Assembly (NCBI GenBank): GCA_938075305.1 | Contig: CALJGV010000008.1 | Span: 178,850-242,849 of the forward strand | Length of the DNA: 64,000 nt | Source of the DNA: an uncultured bacterium | GTDB lineage: Bacteria; Planctomycetota; UBA1135; GCA-002686595 | Direction: 5' to 3' | Shown: piece after piece, positions 33,843 to 42,928 of the stretch | How the letters are laid out: every line of letters begins with the position of its first letter | How positions within the stretch are numbered: position 1 is the stretch's first letter | Translations under genes and position numbers: made by a program | The notes under the pieces: generated by a model | The model's input: only the letters and a program-made list of their open reading frames with translations | What the model was told of the DNA's origin: nothing | Databases searched by the model: none

Positions 33843-35514
33843 AGGGACCGCGGGAGGCCGCCGCTCAAGGCTCGCTGGCTGGATCCTTGTCGTGCTCTTG
33901 CTGACCCTCGGCGCGTGGCCCTTCCTGCCGTACCTGACCAGTGTCCCGCTCCAGCCGGACTCGCTGACCTGGATCGAGCGGAGCCAGCCGGGCGCTGAGG
34001 GCTGGAGCGAGTGGGTCTTCCAGTCGAGTCACTTCGTCGGGTACCGCCCGCTCACCGCCCTGAGCTTCGCCGCGGACGTTGAGCTCTTTGGCCTCTCAAG
34101 CCTCGCACTGCGCCTCACCGATCTCGCGCTTCATCTGGGGGCAGGGTGCGCCGTGTTCCTCTTGGCGCGGCGGCTCGCGGGCCTTTGGCCAGCCTGCCTG
34201 GCGCTCGCCGTCTTCCTCGCCCACCCTGGCGCCGACGAGGTCGTGCCCTTCCTCGCCCGCCGGAGCTACTCCATCGCCACGCTCGGGGGCATGCTCGGGC
34301 TCTTGCTCGCCAGCTGCGCCGTCAGCACCAGGGAGCCACACGGCCGCCGGCCGGAGGATGGGCCGGCGGCGGGGAGCTCCGTGGCGCTCGCGCTCAGCGG
34401 CCCGGCGCTGCTACTGGGGATGTTTGGCAACGAGCTTGGCGCGCTCCTCGCCCTGTCCCTCCCGGTGATCGCCTTCGGCTCGGCGGGGCGAGCAGCCCGC
34501 CGCCGGGCGGCCCTGGTCTTGGCCTGGGGGTGGCTCTGGATCGCGGCAGGGGTGTGGGTCCGGCATCAGGTCATGGACGGGGTCGGCGGCTACGAGCACG
34601 AGGGGTCCATCGCAGATCGCGGGGCTGCCGTTCTCGCCCTCTACGGGGCCGCGCTTCCCGGTCGATTGCAGGGCACCGAGGGGGGCTGGGGGCTCGCTGC
34701 GGTGGCCATCGGCCTCTACGCCCTCGTGGCGGCGACGCTCCTCCTGCGCGGTCAGCGGCGGACCCTCATTCCCATGGGGCTCCTGTGCGCCCTGGCGGCC
34801 TTCGGCGCCACCGTCGCGAGCCAGGGCGTCTGGTTCCCGCGGCAGGTCTACCCGGCCGTTGCGCTCGTCGCGCTCTTTGTGGCGGTCGTGGCATCCCGGA
34901 CGGTCCTCGACGACGGCACCCCGCGCGGTCTCCGGTGGACCCACGGCGCGGGGCTCGGGCTGCTCCTCCTGACCTTGCTACATGACTCCCCGCTGGTGGT
35001 CGGTCCGTCGCCTGGGCGCGTGCGCATGGCGGAGGTCGCGACGAGGTTCGTTGACGACGTGCAGGCCTCGGCCATGGGCCTCGAACCGCCCGCCCGGGTC
35101 TTCATGGTCGCGCCGACGGTGGCTGAGCCAGAGCTCGACCGTGCCTTCCTACGCGCGGACTGGGGGCCCAGGGGATCACGGGCGCTCGAGCGCAGGATCC
35201 GGGTCCCCGCCCGCTGGCTCACCGCGGTCTCCGGGGACCGTGATGTTCGCTTCCGGGAGCTGGCCTACGTGGTGGACGCCGACGGAGTCGCGGCCCCTTC
35301 CGTGGAGACCGAGCCCGCGCTCGAGGTGCGCCTCCCAGAGGGCGCGACCTGCTACGACGCCAGCGGCCGCGGGATGACCGAGATGCCCCCGGGGCAGCGC
35401 GTGATCCGCGGGCAGGCGATCAAGCGCCGGGGGACACCCGCCTTGGTCTGGACCTATAGTGCGGACGGGGGAGCGTTGACTCCCGTCGCCGCCCCCGCAG
35501 GCCGTGCCCGTTGA
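33829..35514 (+). CDS. Polytopic GT-C-like membrane protein (PMT/TMTC-type)
   Basis: The start is the ATG at 33829, inside the end of the preceding gene. The 561-residue product has about ten transmembrane segments in the first 380 residues and a soluble C-terminal domain. 'SSHFVGYRPLTALSFAADVELFG' near residue 67 resembles the 'YRPL..l.f..n..lfG' block that follows the first loop of O-mannosyltransferase-like GT-C proteins. It is probably a lipid-linked-sugar-dependent glycosyltransferase, but no catalytic aspartate pair is obvious, so this is tentative. Coupling to sulfatase-fold neighbours suggests surface glycan modification. Confidence 0.6.
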   Translation: MAATEGTAGGRRSRLAGWILVVLLLTLGAWPFLPYLTSVPLQPDSLTWIERSQPGAEGWSEWVFQSSHFVGYRPLTALSFAADVELFGLSSLALRLTDLALHLGAGCAVFLLARRLAGLWPACLALAVFLAHPGADEVVPFLARRSYSIATLGGMLGLLLASCAVSTREPHGRRPEDGPAAGSSVALALSGPALLLGMFGNELGALLALSLPVIAFGSAGRAARRRAALVLAWGWLWIAAGVWVRHQVMDGVGGYEHEGSIADRGAAVLALYGAALPGRLQGTEGGWGLAAVAIGLYALVAATLLLRGQRRTLIPMGLLCALAAFGATVASQGVWFPRQVYPAVALVALFVAVVASRTVLDDGTPRGLRWTHGAGLGLLLLTLLHDSPLVVGPSPGRVRMAEVATRFVDDVQASAMGLEPPARVFMVAPTVAEPELDRAFLRADWGPRGSRALERRIRVPARWLTAVSGDRDVRFRELAYVVDADGVAAPSVETEPALEVRLPEGATCYDASGRGMTEMPPGQRVIRGQAIKRRGTPALVWTYSADGGALTPVAAPAGRAR

Positions 35515-35520
35515 ACGCCG

Positions 35521-36993
35521 ATGACCTCGACCTACTCGCCCAGTCCCCCGACGCGCTCCTGGTGCATCACCGCCATGGGCGTCGGCTTTCTCGTGGCGGG
35601 ATGCCACGGGGCGGCGTCCCGGGTGGCTAGCGGCCCGTATGGGTCGGAGGCGCCGGCGTTGGTCTCGCCGGGGGACGGGGCCGTACAGGACACATGGGAG
35701 CGACCGAACGTCCTGGTCCTGCTGGCCGATGACCTGCGCTACGACGGCCTCTCGGGCCTCGGGAACCGGTGGATCGATACCCCGCACCTGGATCGGATCG
35801 CCAGCGAGGGCGTGGTCTTCGAGCGGGCCTACGTCACGACATCTCGCTGCTGCCCGTCCCGGGCGAGCTTCCTGACCGGGCGCTACGCCCACGTGCACGG
35901 GGTGGAGGACAACGTGACGCCCGTCGACTTCCAGGCCGAGCACGCGACCTACCCCGAGGTGCTCCAGGCCGCGGGCTATCGCACCGGCTACATCGGGAAG
36001 TGGCACATCCCCTCGCTCGGGATCGGCCCGGGCCCCCGGCCGGGCTTCGACAGGTGGATCAGCTACGAGGGTGGAGGCCACCACTTCGACGAGGTCTTCA
36101 ACGTGGATGGCGAGACCGTTGCGAGCACGGGCTACCAGGCCGATGTGCTGACGGAACGGGCGATCGAGTTCGTCCAGGAGGAGGGGACCGACGAGCCGTT
36201 CCTGCTGGTAGTGGGCTTCAAGAACCCCCACGGCCCCCTGGAGCCGGCGCCGCGCCACCTCGGGGCGCTGGAGGGGGCGGCGCTCTCGCTCCCGGAGAGC
36301 GCCGAGGACCCGCTGGAGACGCTCTTGCCGCTCTACCGCCGGCTCCGGCAGCAGCGGAGCAGCCAGCACACCATCGGCGACCCCGCGACCTTCCTCGAGG
36401 ACTGTCGCCGGTACTGGGAGCTCGTCCTCTCCATCGACGACAACGTCGGGCGCCTCCTCGCCGCCCTTGAGGATGCTGGCGAGCTGGACCGGACCGTTGT
36501 GGTCTTCACCTCGGATAACGGCCAGATGCTCGGGGAGCACGGCTTGCGTCAGAAGGGCGTCGCCTACGAGCCGTCGATCCGGATCCCCCTCGCCGTCCGC
36601 TTTCCTCCCGTGGCCCGGGGCGGGGGGCGCGTCCAGTCCGCGGCGCTCAACGTGGACCTCTTCCCGACCCTCATGGAGCTCTGCGGCGTCGAGCCCGGCC
36701 TCCCCGTGGATGGCGTGAGCCTCGTCCCGCAGCTCGAAGATCCCAGGGCGCCGGGGCGTGAGGCGTTCCTCTATGCCGGCCCGAACTTCAGCGCCGCGAG
36801 CGAGCGCGCCGTGGTGGGGGAGCGCTGGAAGTACGTCAGGATCGACTCCAAGCGGGGCCCCCAGGAGGCCCTGTTCGACCTCGCCAATGACCCCGACGAA
36901 CGGATCAACGTGATCGGCGAGGCCTCCAACGCGGCCGTCGTCGAGCGGCTCGGCCTCTTCATGGACGCCGAATCCGAGCGGCTCGGCCTGTAG
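35521..36993 (+). CDS. Sulfatase (formylglycine-dependent), lipoprotein
   Basis: A 490-residue exported arylsulfatase-family enzyme. A lipobox-like leader (VGFLVAGCHG) precedes the metal-binding 'NVLVLLADDLRYDGL'. The activation signature SRCCPSRASFLTGRYAHVHG near residue 109 contains CxPSR, converted to formylglycine by a maturase not seen here. 'GYIGKWHIPS', 'FTSDNGQMLGEHGLRQKG' and C-terminal 'LFDLANDPDERINVIG' are typical of the iduronate-2-sulfatase/GlcNAc-6-sulfatase group. The likely substrate is a sulfated polysaccharide. Starts 6 bp after the GT-C gene. Confidence 0.92.
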   Translation: MTSTYSPSPPTRSWCITAMGVGFLVAGCHGAASRVASGPYGSEAPALVSPGDGAVQDTWERPNVLVLLADDLRYDGLSGLGNRWIDTPHLDRIASEGVVFERAYVTTSRCCPSRASFLTGRYAHVHGVEDNVTPVDFQAEHATYPEVLQAAGYRTGYIGKWHIPSLGIGPGPRPGFDRWISYEGGGHHFDEVFNVDGETVASTGYQADVLTERAIEFVQEEGTDEPFLLVVGFKNPHGPLEPAPRHLGALEGAALSLPESAEDPLETLLPLYRRLRQQRSSQHTIGDPATFLEDCRRYWELVLSIDDNVGRLLAALEDAGELDRTVVVFTSDNGQMLGEHGLRQKGVAYEPSIRIPLAVRFPPVARGGGRVQSAALNVDLFPTLMELCGVEPGLPVDGVSLVPQLEDPRAPGREAFLYAGPNFSAASERAVVGERWKYVRIDSKRGPQEALFDLANDPDERINVIGEASNAAVVERLGLFMDAESERLGL

Positions 36994-37029
36994 CCAACGA
37001 CGGCCGCGCGCGCCGCAGGAGAACAGGAA

Positions 37030-37064
37030 GACGGGGCCCCGTGCGATCCGCACGGGGCCCCGTC
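37030..37064. terminator. Strong hairpin between sulfatase and clpC
   Basis: GACGGGGCCCCGTGCG (37030-37045), loop ATC, and CGCACGGGGCCCCGTC (37049-37064) form a perfect 16-bp stem, placed between convergent genes. No long U-tract follows on either strand, but the stem is exceptionally stable. A bidirectional terminator is the simplest reading. Confidence 0.8.
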
Positions 37065-37130
37065 TGCTTGTCGGCCGGTCACTGAATCCCCTCAGCTGGA
37101 GGGGGCCCGAGGGCGCTCCGCCGGCTCAGC

Positions 37131-39665
37131 TCACTCGTTGGCGGCCTTCATGGCCTCGCGAATGATGGGCGCCTCGTCGAGGAACTCGAGCCCGGCGTCC
37201 TCGTCCGCGTCCGGAGCGCGGTCGATCCAGACCTTGGACTGGTCCTCGAACTTACCGCGCAGCAGGTGCTCGGCGAGGGGGTCCTCGATGTGGCGCTCGA
37301 TGGCCCGGCGGAGCGGACGCGCGCCGTAGTCCTCGTGGAACCCCTTCTGGATGAGGAAGTCGATCGCGCTCTTGGTGAGCTCGACCTCGATGTCGTGCTC
37401 GGCCAGGCGCGCCCGGACCTCGTCCAGCTGCAGGTGCACGATTCGCGAGAGGTCCTCGTTCGTCAGCGGGTTGAAGACGATGGCCTCGTCCACACGGTTG
37501 AGGAACTCGGGGCGGAAGTGACGCTCGACCTCGACCATGACGTCGGAGCGCATCTTCTTCTTTCGGTCGCCGGCGTCCGCGGACGCCTGGTCGAACCGGC
37601 CGAAGCCGAGCTGGGCGCCGGCCTTCATCGTGTGCGAGCCGAGGTTGCTCGTCATGATCAGGATGACGTTCTTGAAGTCCACGTGGCGTCCGAACGAGTC
37701 GGTCAGGCGCCCCTCCTCCATGATCTGGAGGAGCATGTTGAAGACGTCAGGGTGCGCCTTCTCGATCTCGTCGAGGAGCACGACCGAGTAGGGGCGACGG
37801 CGCACCTTCTCGGTGAGCTGGCCGCCCTCCTCGTAGCCGACGTAGCCCGGAGGCGCGCCGACGAGGCGAGACGCGTTGTGCTTCTCCATGTACTCGCTCA
37901 TGTCCATGGTGATGACGTTGTCCTCGTCACCGAACATGAACTTGGCGAGCTGCTTGCAGAGGTAGGTCTTGCCGACGCCGGACGGGCCGAGGAACAGGAA
38001 CGTGCCCATGGGGCGGCGCGGGTCCTTGAGGCCGGAGCGGGAGCGGCGGACCGAGCGGGCGATGGCCGCGATGGCGTCGTCCTGGTTGATGACGATCGAG
38101 CTGAGCTCGGCCTCCATCTGGAGCAGGCGCTCGGCCTCGGCCTTCTCGAGTCGGGTGAGGGGGATGCCCGTCATCTTGGAGACCGTCTCCTGGATGACGT
38201 CCACGTCGACCTCGCCGACGGACTCCTTCTCTTGCTGCTCCTCGCGCCACTGGTCCTGGATCTGCTCCTTCTTCTTCTTGAGCTGATACGCCTGGTCACG
38301 CAGCTGGGCGGCACGTTCGAAGTCCTGGGACGCGACGGCCTCGTCCTTGTCGAGGTCGAGCTGCTCGATCTCCTTGGTGATCTCGCGCAGGTCGGGCGGC
38401 GGGACCATGGACTTGATCCGCACCCGGGCGCCGGCCTCGTCCATCACGTCGATGGCCTTGTCCGGGAGGAAGCGGTTGTTGATATAGCGCGTCGAGAGCT
38501 CGACGGCGTTCTCGAGGGCTTCGTCCGTGTAGTTGACCCGGTGGTGGGCCTCGTATCGGTCGCGCAGACCCTTGAGGATCGCCACGGCCTGCTCAGGGCT
38601 CGGGGGCTCGACGTTCACCGACTGGAAGCGACGCTCGAGGGCGCCGTCCTTCTCGATGTGCTTGCGGTACTCGTCCAGGGTAGTGGCGCCGATGCACTGG
38701 ATCTCGCCGCGGCTGAGCGCGGGCTTCAGGACGTTGGAGGCGTCGATCGCGCCCTCGGCGCCGCCAGCGCCCACGAGGGTGTGGAGCTCGTCGATGAAGA
38801 GCACCACGTCCTTCACGCGGCGGACCTCTGTCATGACGGCCTTGATGCGCTCCTCGAACTGGCCGCGGTACTTCGTGCCGGCGACCATCAGGGCGAGGTC
38901 GAGGACGACCATGCGCTTTCCGCGCAGGATCTCGGGGACGGTGCCGTCGACAATCTGCTGGGCGAGGCCCTCGACGATGGCCGTCTTGCCGACCCCGGGC
39001 TCGCCGAGGAGCACCGGGTTGTTCTTCGTACGCCGGGAGAGGATCTGCACCACGCGCTCGATCTCAAGCTCGCGGCCGATCACGACGTCAAGCTTGCCCT
39101 CGCCGGCGAGCTCGGTGAGGTCGCGGCCGAAGCTGTCCAGGGCTGGGGTCTTCGACTTGGAGCTCCCGGACTGACCGCTGGGGCCGTCCTCGCCGATGCC
39201 CGTCTCGTCGTCCTCCTCGTCGGCGGTGTCAGCGCCGAGGAAGTCGAGCACCTCCTCACGCACGTCCTCCAGCTTGACGCCGAGGTTGAGCAGCACCTGC
39301 GCGGCGATGCCCTCGTTCTCCTTGATCAGGCCCAGGAGCAGGTGCTCGGTCCCGATGTAGTTGTGCCCCAGGTTCCCCGCCTCCTCCATGGAGAGCTCGA
39401 GGACCTTCTTGGCGCGAGGGGTGAAGGGCAGCTGGCCCATGGTCACCATGGAGGGACCGGTCTTGACGATCTTCTCCACCTCCATGCGGATCTTGTTCAG
39501 GTCGATCCCCATGTTCTTGAGGACGTTGGCGGCGACGCCGCTGCCCTCCTGAACGAGGCCGAGGAGGATGTGCTCCGTGCCGAGGTACTCGTGGTTGAAC
39601 CGCTGCGCCTCCTGGCGAGCGAGGTTCATGACCTTCTTGGCGCGGTCCGTGAAACGATCGAACAT
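37131..39665 (-). CDS. clpC: ATP-dependent Clp protease ATPase subunit ClpC
   Basis: The start is the ATG at 39665 ([20 protein letters not shown]), giving 844 residues. Two Clp-N repeats ([26 protein letters not shown]) precede AAA-1 ([13 protein letters not shown], with '[21 protein letters not shown]'). A central UVR-type coiled coil ([23 protein letters not shown]) leads into AAA-2 ([15 protein letters not shown], '[10 protein letters not shown]'), which is followed by the Clp-D2 small domain. ClpC unfolds substrates and feeds them to ClpP. A McsA-like gene lies upstream, but no McsB kinase. Confidence 0.97.
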   Translation of the reverse strand: MFDRFTDRAKKVMNLARQEAQRFNHEYLGTEHILLGLVQEGSGVAANVLKNMGIDLNKIRMEVEKIVKTGPSMVTMGQLPFTPRAKKVLELSMEEAGNLGHNYIGTEHLLLGLIKENEGIAAQVLLNLGVKLEDVREEVLDFLGADTADEEDDETGIGEDGPSGQSGSSKSKTPALDSFGRDLTELAGEGKLDVVIGRELEIERVVQILSRRTKNNPVLLGEPGVGKTAIVEGLAQQIVDGTVPEILRGKRMVVLDLALMVAGTKYRGQFEERIKAVMTEVRRVKDVVLFIDELHTLVGAGGAEGAIDASNVLKPALSRGEIQCIGATTLDEYRKHIEKDGALERRFQSVNVEPPSPEQAVAILKGLRDRYEAHHRVNYTDEALENAVELSTRYINNRFLPDKAIDVMDEAGARVRIKSMVPPPDLREITKEIEQLDLDKDEAVASQDFERAAQLRDQAYQLKKKKEQIQDQWREEQQEKESVGEVDVDVIQETVSKMTGIPLTRLEKAEAERLLQMEAELSSIVINQDDAIAAIARSVRRSRSGLKDPRRPMGTFLFLGPSGVGKTYLCKQLAKFMFGDEDNVITMDMSEYMEKHNASRLVGAPPGYVGYEEGGQLTEKVRRRPYSVVLLDEIEKAHPDVFNMLLQIMEEGRLTDSFGRHVDFKNVILIMTSNLGSHTMKAGAQLGFGRFDQASADAGDRKKKMRSDVMVEVERHFRPEFLNRVDEAIVFNPLTNEDLSRIVHLQLDEVRARLAEHDIEVELTKSAIDFLIQKGFHEDYGARPLRRAIERHIEDPLAEHLLRGKFEDQSKVWIDRAPDADEDAGLEFLDEAPIIREAMKAANE

Positions 39666-40112
39666 GCTTTCTTGGTGGTGGCTCCAGGGGCCGGTCGGTG
39701 ACCGGCACCCCCGTGGGGCGGCCTCCTGAGGACCCGGGAGCGGAAGTTGTGTGCCCACGCTGGCGGAGCGTTCGGGCGGGTGCGGGAGAGGGCAGAACCT
39801 CTTGGGTTCTATTCTTCGGCCTTCAAGGCCCAGGAGTTGACGGTCCGTCCGCCAGACTGGCCTCGACGGCTCCTGGGAGCCCTGGGACCGGGGCTGCGGT
39901 GGAGGCCGGGCGCCTCAAAAAACAGGTGGGGAGGACGGCTGACCCTGCGGATCCCCGGCCCTGGGGGATGATGCCATTCCCTCCTCGCAGGACCAAGGGT
40001 CGCCGCCGGCCTCATCCCGCCGGCCGCCCATGGGGCCACGGGGTGTCCGCAGGGGGCTTCCCGGGACTCTTGGCCTCTCGAGCGCTCCCCCGGCCGCAGC
40101 CGGGGCGTCAGG
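39666..40112. other. 447-bp gene-free region between clpC and the McsA-like gene
   Basis: ORFs here are short, overlapping shadows on both strands with no recognisable protein. The stretch must hold the clpC promoter, but no clear sigma70 pair or CIRCE-type repeat was found. A perfect small palindrome GGCCTT-C-AAGGCC lies near 39825. The right end holds a hairpin described separately. Confidence 0.5.
40088..40105 (-). terminator. Hairpin after the McsA-like gene
   Basis: CCCCGGC (40088-40094) pairs with GCCGGGG (40099-40105) around a 4-nt loop, 8 bp beyond the stop of the McsA-like gene. This suggests that clpC has its own promoter. Confidence 0.4.
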
Positions 40113-40673
40113 TCACGAGGGGGAGGCGGAGCCCTCGTCCGCGGCGGCGTCGAGCTCCTGGGTGAGGCGCTGGACCTCGTCCCTGAGCTCCGCAGCTCGC
40201 TCGAAGTCCTCGTCCTTCACCGCCCGGTCCAGTTCGCTCTGGGCCTGCTCGATCCGGCGCTGCCGCTTCGTCGCCTCGGGGCACTGACCGGGGACGCGGC
40301 CGGAGTGGGTGGAGGCCCCGTGCATCCGCTCGAGCAACCCCTCAAGGTAGTCGGAGAAGACCTCGTAGCACTCGCTACAGCCCAGTCGACCCTTCCGTCG
40401 CAGGCTGTCTTCGGTCGTCCCACAGCTCGGGCAGCGACGGACACTCTTGGGGGCCTGCTTCTTGCCCTTCAGAGCGGACATCTGGAGGAGCTTCCAGACC
40501 TCGTCCATCGGCTTCTGCTGGACCCCGCCGCCCGGGAGTTCCATGGCCTGGGCGCAGGTCTCACAGAGATGATGCTGCTCCACCTGGTTCCCGGTTTCGC
40601 CGGGGCCCAGGAAGGTGTGGACCTCATCGATGTGAACGGTCGCGTTCGACTTTTGGCACTGCTGACAGAGCAT
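40113..40673 (-). CDS. McsA-like zinc-finger/UVR-domain protein
   Basis: The start is the ATG at 40673 (MLCQQCQKSNATVHIDEV), giving 186 residues. Four cysteine pairs are visible: CQQC, CETC, RRCPSCG and LGCSEC. This is the McsA arrangement, followed by a UVR motif 'KDEDFERAAELRDEVQRLTQEL' near the C-terminus. In Firmicutes, McsA activates the arginine kinase McsB, which marks proteins for ClpCP. Here there is no mcsB beside it. The protein may still act as a ClpC adaptor through its UVR domain. The next gene downstream is clpC. Confidence 0.85.
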   Translation of the reverse strand: MLCQQCQKSNATVHIDEVHTFLGPGETGNQVEQHHLCETCAQAMELPGGGVQQKPMDEVWKLLQMSALKGKKQAPKSVRRCPSCGTTEDSLRRKGRLGCSECYEVFSDYLEGLLERMHGASTHSGRVPGQCPEATKRQRRIEQAQSELDRAVKDEDFERAAELRDEVQRLTQELDAAADEGSASPS

Positions 40674-40801
40674 TCGATCGCGGGGTCTGACCCCGCCCAG
40701 CACCCGTCTTAGGCGTGGGGAACAGCGTGGTCAATAGATGGAGTCAGATCGTTGGAGCTGGGTCCTGCATCCGTCCAGGGATGGACCGACTCGGGGTCGT
40801 C

Positions 40802-42253
40802 TCAGGCCCGCCCGCGCCCCTCGCCTGGGAGGACTCCCCGGAACGCGAGCGCCCGCTCCTGGAAGTTGGCGTAGCGGTCGAAGGAGGCACAGGCGGGGGA
40901 GAAGAGCACCGTCCGCACGCCGTCGCGCTCGGCGATGGACATGGCCCGCAGGGCGGCATCCTCGGCCGACGCGCACATCGGGCCGTCGTCCACGGCGGCC
41001 CCCGCCTCGCGGGCGGCGCTGGTGAGCTCCTCGGCGGCGGCGCCGAACGGCACCATGATCCAGCCTCCGCGGGAGGCGAGACCCTCGGCGAGGGGGCCGA
41101 GGCTGACGCCTCGCTTCGCTTGGCCCCCCGCGATCAGGATGGCCCGCCCCGGACCCTGCACGCTCTCCATGGCCGACAGCGTCGATTCAGGCGTGGTCGA
41201 GACGCCGTTGTCGATGACCCTCACGGAGACCCCTCCGGCCATGAACTCGCCCAGGGACTCCATGCGATGGCGGAGCCCCGACAGCAGGGGGACGGCCCGG
41301 CGGAGGTCGGCGGGGTCGACCCCGAGCTGCAGGGCCGCGGCCAGGGCGACCAGCAGGTTGGCGCGCTGGAACTTCCCTGGGACGGTCAGCGTCGACGTAT
41401 CGGCCACCTTCACCCCTTCCCCGTTGATCATGGCCTGGGCCCACGTGCCCGACAGCCGGAAGTCCCCCCCGTCGCCGTGGGTGAGCACTCGCTCACCCGT
41501 CCGGGCCCGGGCGAGCTCGGCGAGCTGGCCTTCGGGCACGAGCGCGGCTCCACCCTCGCGGACCAGGGCCATCAGCCTGAGCTTCGCGTCGCGATAGCGG
41601 TCCACGGTCCCGTGACGTTCGATGTGATCGACGCCGATGTTCGTGATTGCCGCGACGTCGACGTCGCGCGAGGCGTCGGCGGGCAGGTGCTCGAGCTGGT
41701 AGGAGGAGAGCTCGAGCACGACGACGTCCTGCTCGGTGACCCCGTCGACCTGGTCCAGGAGGGAGCCACCGATGTTGCCGCCGAGCATGCAGCGCCCGGA
41801 GGTTCCCAAGGACGCCTCGAGCAGCTGATGGGTGAACGACGCGGTGGAGGACTTCCCCTGGGTGCCCGTGATCGCGACGACCCGCGCCCGGGTGAGCTCC
41901 AGGAGCAGGGCGGTCGCGGTGGTGACCCACGCGCCCGCTGCCCTCGCGCGCTCGATCCAGGGCGAGCTCGGGGGGACCGCCGGGTTGACGATCAGCACGT
42001 CGGCCTCCTCGAAGTCCACCGGGCGGTGTCCGCCGAGCGCGAAGCGCACGGGGTGCCTGGCCGTGAGGCCCTCAAGGTCGCGTACGACCTCGCCGAGCGC
42101 CTCGCGGGTCTTCTGGTCGGTCACGGTCACCCGTGCCCCCTGCTCCAGGGCCCAACGCGCGGCGCCTGCGCCTCCGCCGAACAGGCCCAGCCCCATCACA
42201 GTGACGCGCTTGCCCGACAGCCCCCGGGCCCTGACCGGGCCGTCGCCGCTCAT
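40802..42253 (-). CDS. murD: UDP-N-acetylmuramoyl-L-alanine--D-glutamate ligase
   Basis: MurD adds D-Glu to UDP-MurNAc-L-Ala in cytoplasmic peptidoglycan synthesis. It is 483 residues long. 'VTVMGLGLFGGGAGAARWAL' is the N-terminal UDP-binding domain, ITGTQGKSSTASF is the P-loop (usually GTNGKSTT), and 'LSSYQLEHL' and 'LSPACASFDRYANFQERALAFR' are the diagnostic MurD blocks. It lies outside a dcw cluster and overlaps the PEGA lipoprotein stop by ATGA. Peptidoglycan genes are informative because several planctomycetes were once thought to lack the polymer. Confidence 0.95.
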   Translation of the reverse strand: MSGDGPVRARGLSGKRVTVMGLGLFGGGAGAARWALEQGARVTVTDQKTREALGEVVRDLEGLTARHPVRFALGGHRPVDFEEADVLIVNPAVPPSSPWIERARAAGAWVTTATALLLELTRARVVAITGTQGKSSTASFTHQLLEASLGTSGRCMLGGNIGGSLLDQVDGVTEQDVVVLELSSYQLEHLPADASRDVDVAAITNIGVDHIERHGTVDRYRDAKLRLMALVREGGAALVPEGQLAELARARTGERVLTHGDGGDFRLSGTWAQAMINGEGVKVADTSTLTVPGKFQRANLLVALAAALQLGVDPADLRRAVPLLSGLRHRMESLGEFMAGGVSVRVIDNGVSTTPESTLSAMESVQGPGRAILIAGGQAKRGVSLGPLAEGLASRGGWIMVPFGAAAEELTSAAREAGAAVDDGPMCASAEDAALRAMSIAERDGVRTVLFSPACASFDRYANFQERALAFRGVLPGEGRGRA

Positions 42254-42774
42254 CCGTTCCCTTCGCCGGCGGCCGCTGGAGCGGAGGCTTCGGAGGCGGC
42301 CTGCTCCTCCTCATCGGCGGCCTGCGCCGCCGCGCGCGCTTCGCTGCGTACGCGGATGGCCTCCTCGATGAAGGAGGCCGTCACGGGGTCCGCCTCTTCA
42401 CCGGTGGCGGGGAGGAGGTCCACGTGGAACGCCTGGCGATCATGGATCCGGACGGGGTTGAGGATCTCCGTGAAGATGTCGACCGGGAAGTAGGTCCACC
42501 ACGGTGCGTCCAGATCGAGCGGCTCGCTGTAGAGCCGTGAGCCGGCCCGATACATGGTCAGTCGCCGGGTGCCGTAGTGGTCGATGGGGACCACCACCGG
42601 GGTCACGCCCATGAGCTGGTCGTCCAGCCGTACCTCGGCGCCCACCGGCGTGGAGGTGAGCGAGAGAGTGCGTTCCCCGCGGCACCCCGCGATGGCCGCG
42701 GCGGCGAGCAGGGTGGCGATGGCTCTCGTGCCGACCTGGAGGCACGGCGAACGCTGGGGCGAGGCCTGGCTCAT
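42250..42774 (-). CDS. PEGA-domain lipoprotein
   Basis: A 174-residue lipoprotein: signal peptide with lipobox IAGCRG, then a PEGA domain ('LSLTSTPVGAEVRLDDQLMGVTPVVVPIDHYGTRRLTM'). The next region includes 'PWWTYFPVDIFTEILNPVRIHDRQAFHVDL', matching the C-terminal block commonly seen after PEGA domains in planctomycetes. The tail is acidic and alanine-rich. PEGA domains are small beta-sandwiches tied to the cell surface. The end overlaps murD (ATGA), so the two are co-translated. Function is unknown. Confidence 0.8.
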   Translation of the reverse strand: MSQASPQRSPCLQVGTRAIATLLAAAAIAGCRGERTLSLTSTPVGAEVRLDDQLMGVTPVVVPIDHYGTRRLTMYRAGSRLYSEPLDLDAPWWTYFPVDIFTEILNPVRIHDRQAFHVDLLPATGEEADPVTASFIEEAIRVRSEARAAAQAADEEEQAASEASAPAAAGEGNG

Positions 42775-42928
42775 GGCGCCGAGAATGCGGATCGGCGGCG
42801 CGGCGGTCCCGAGGTTTCTGCGGAATCAGGAGGCCGTGCCGATGCCCCGGTTCAATGCGCCATCCACGTCCGCGGGGGAGCTATCATCCCGCGCCTCCAG
42901 ACCGTCCGCCTCAGCGACTTTGACCCCG

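Noticed and set aside
37266-39701. 811-residue plus-strand ORF antisense to clpC
   Set aside because: Its composition (leucine/valine/aspartate-rich, no motifs) is the expected mirror of a high-GC gene; clpC on the other strand explains the region.
39666-40112. A missing mcsB gene between clpC and the McsA-like gene
   Set aside because: The gap is only 447 bp and none of its frames shows guanido-kinase motifs.
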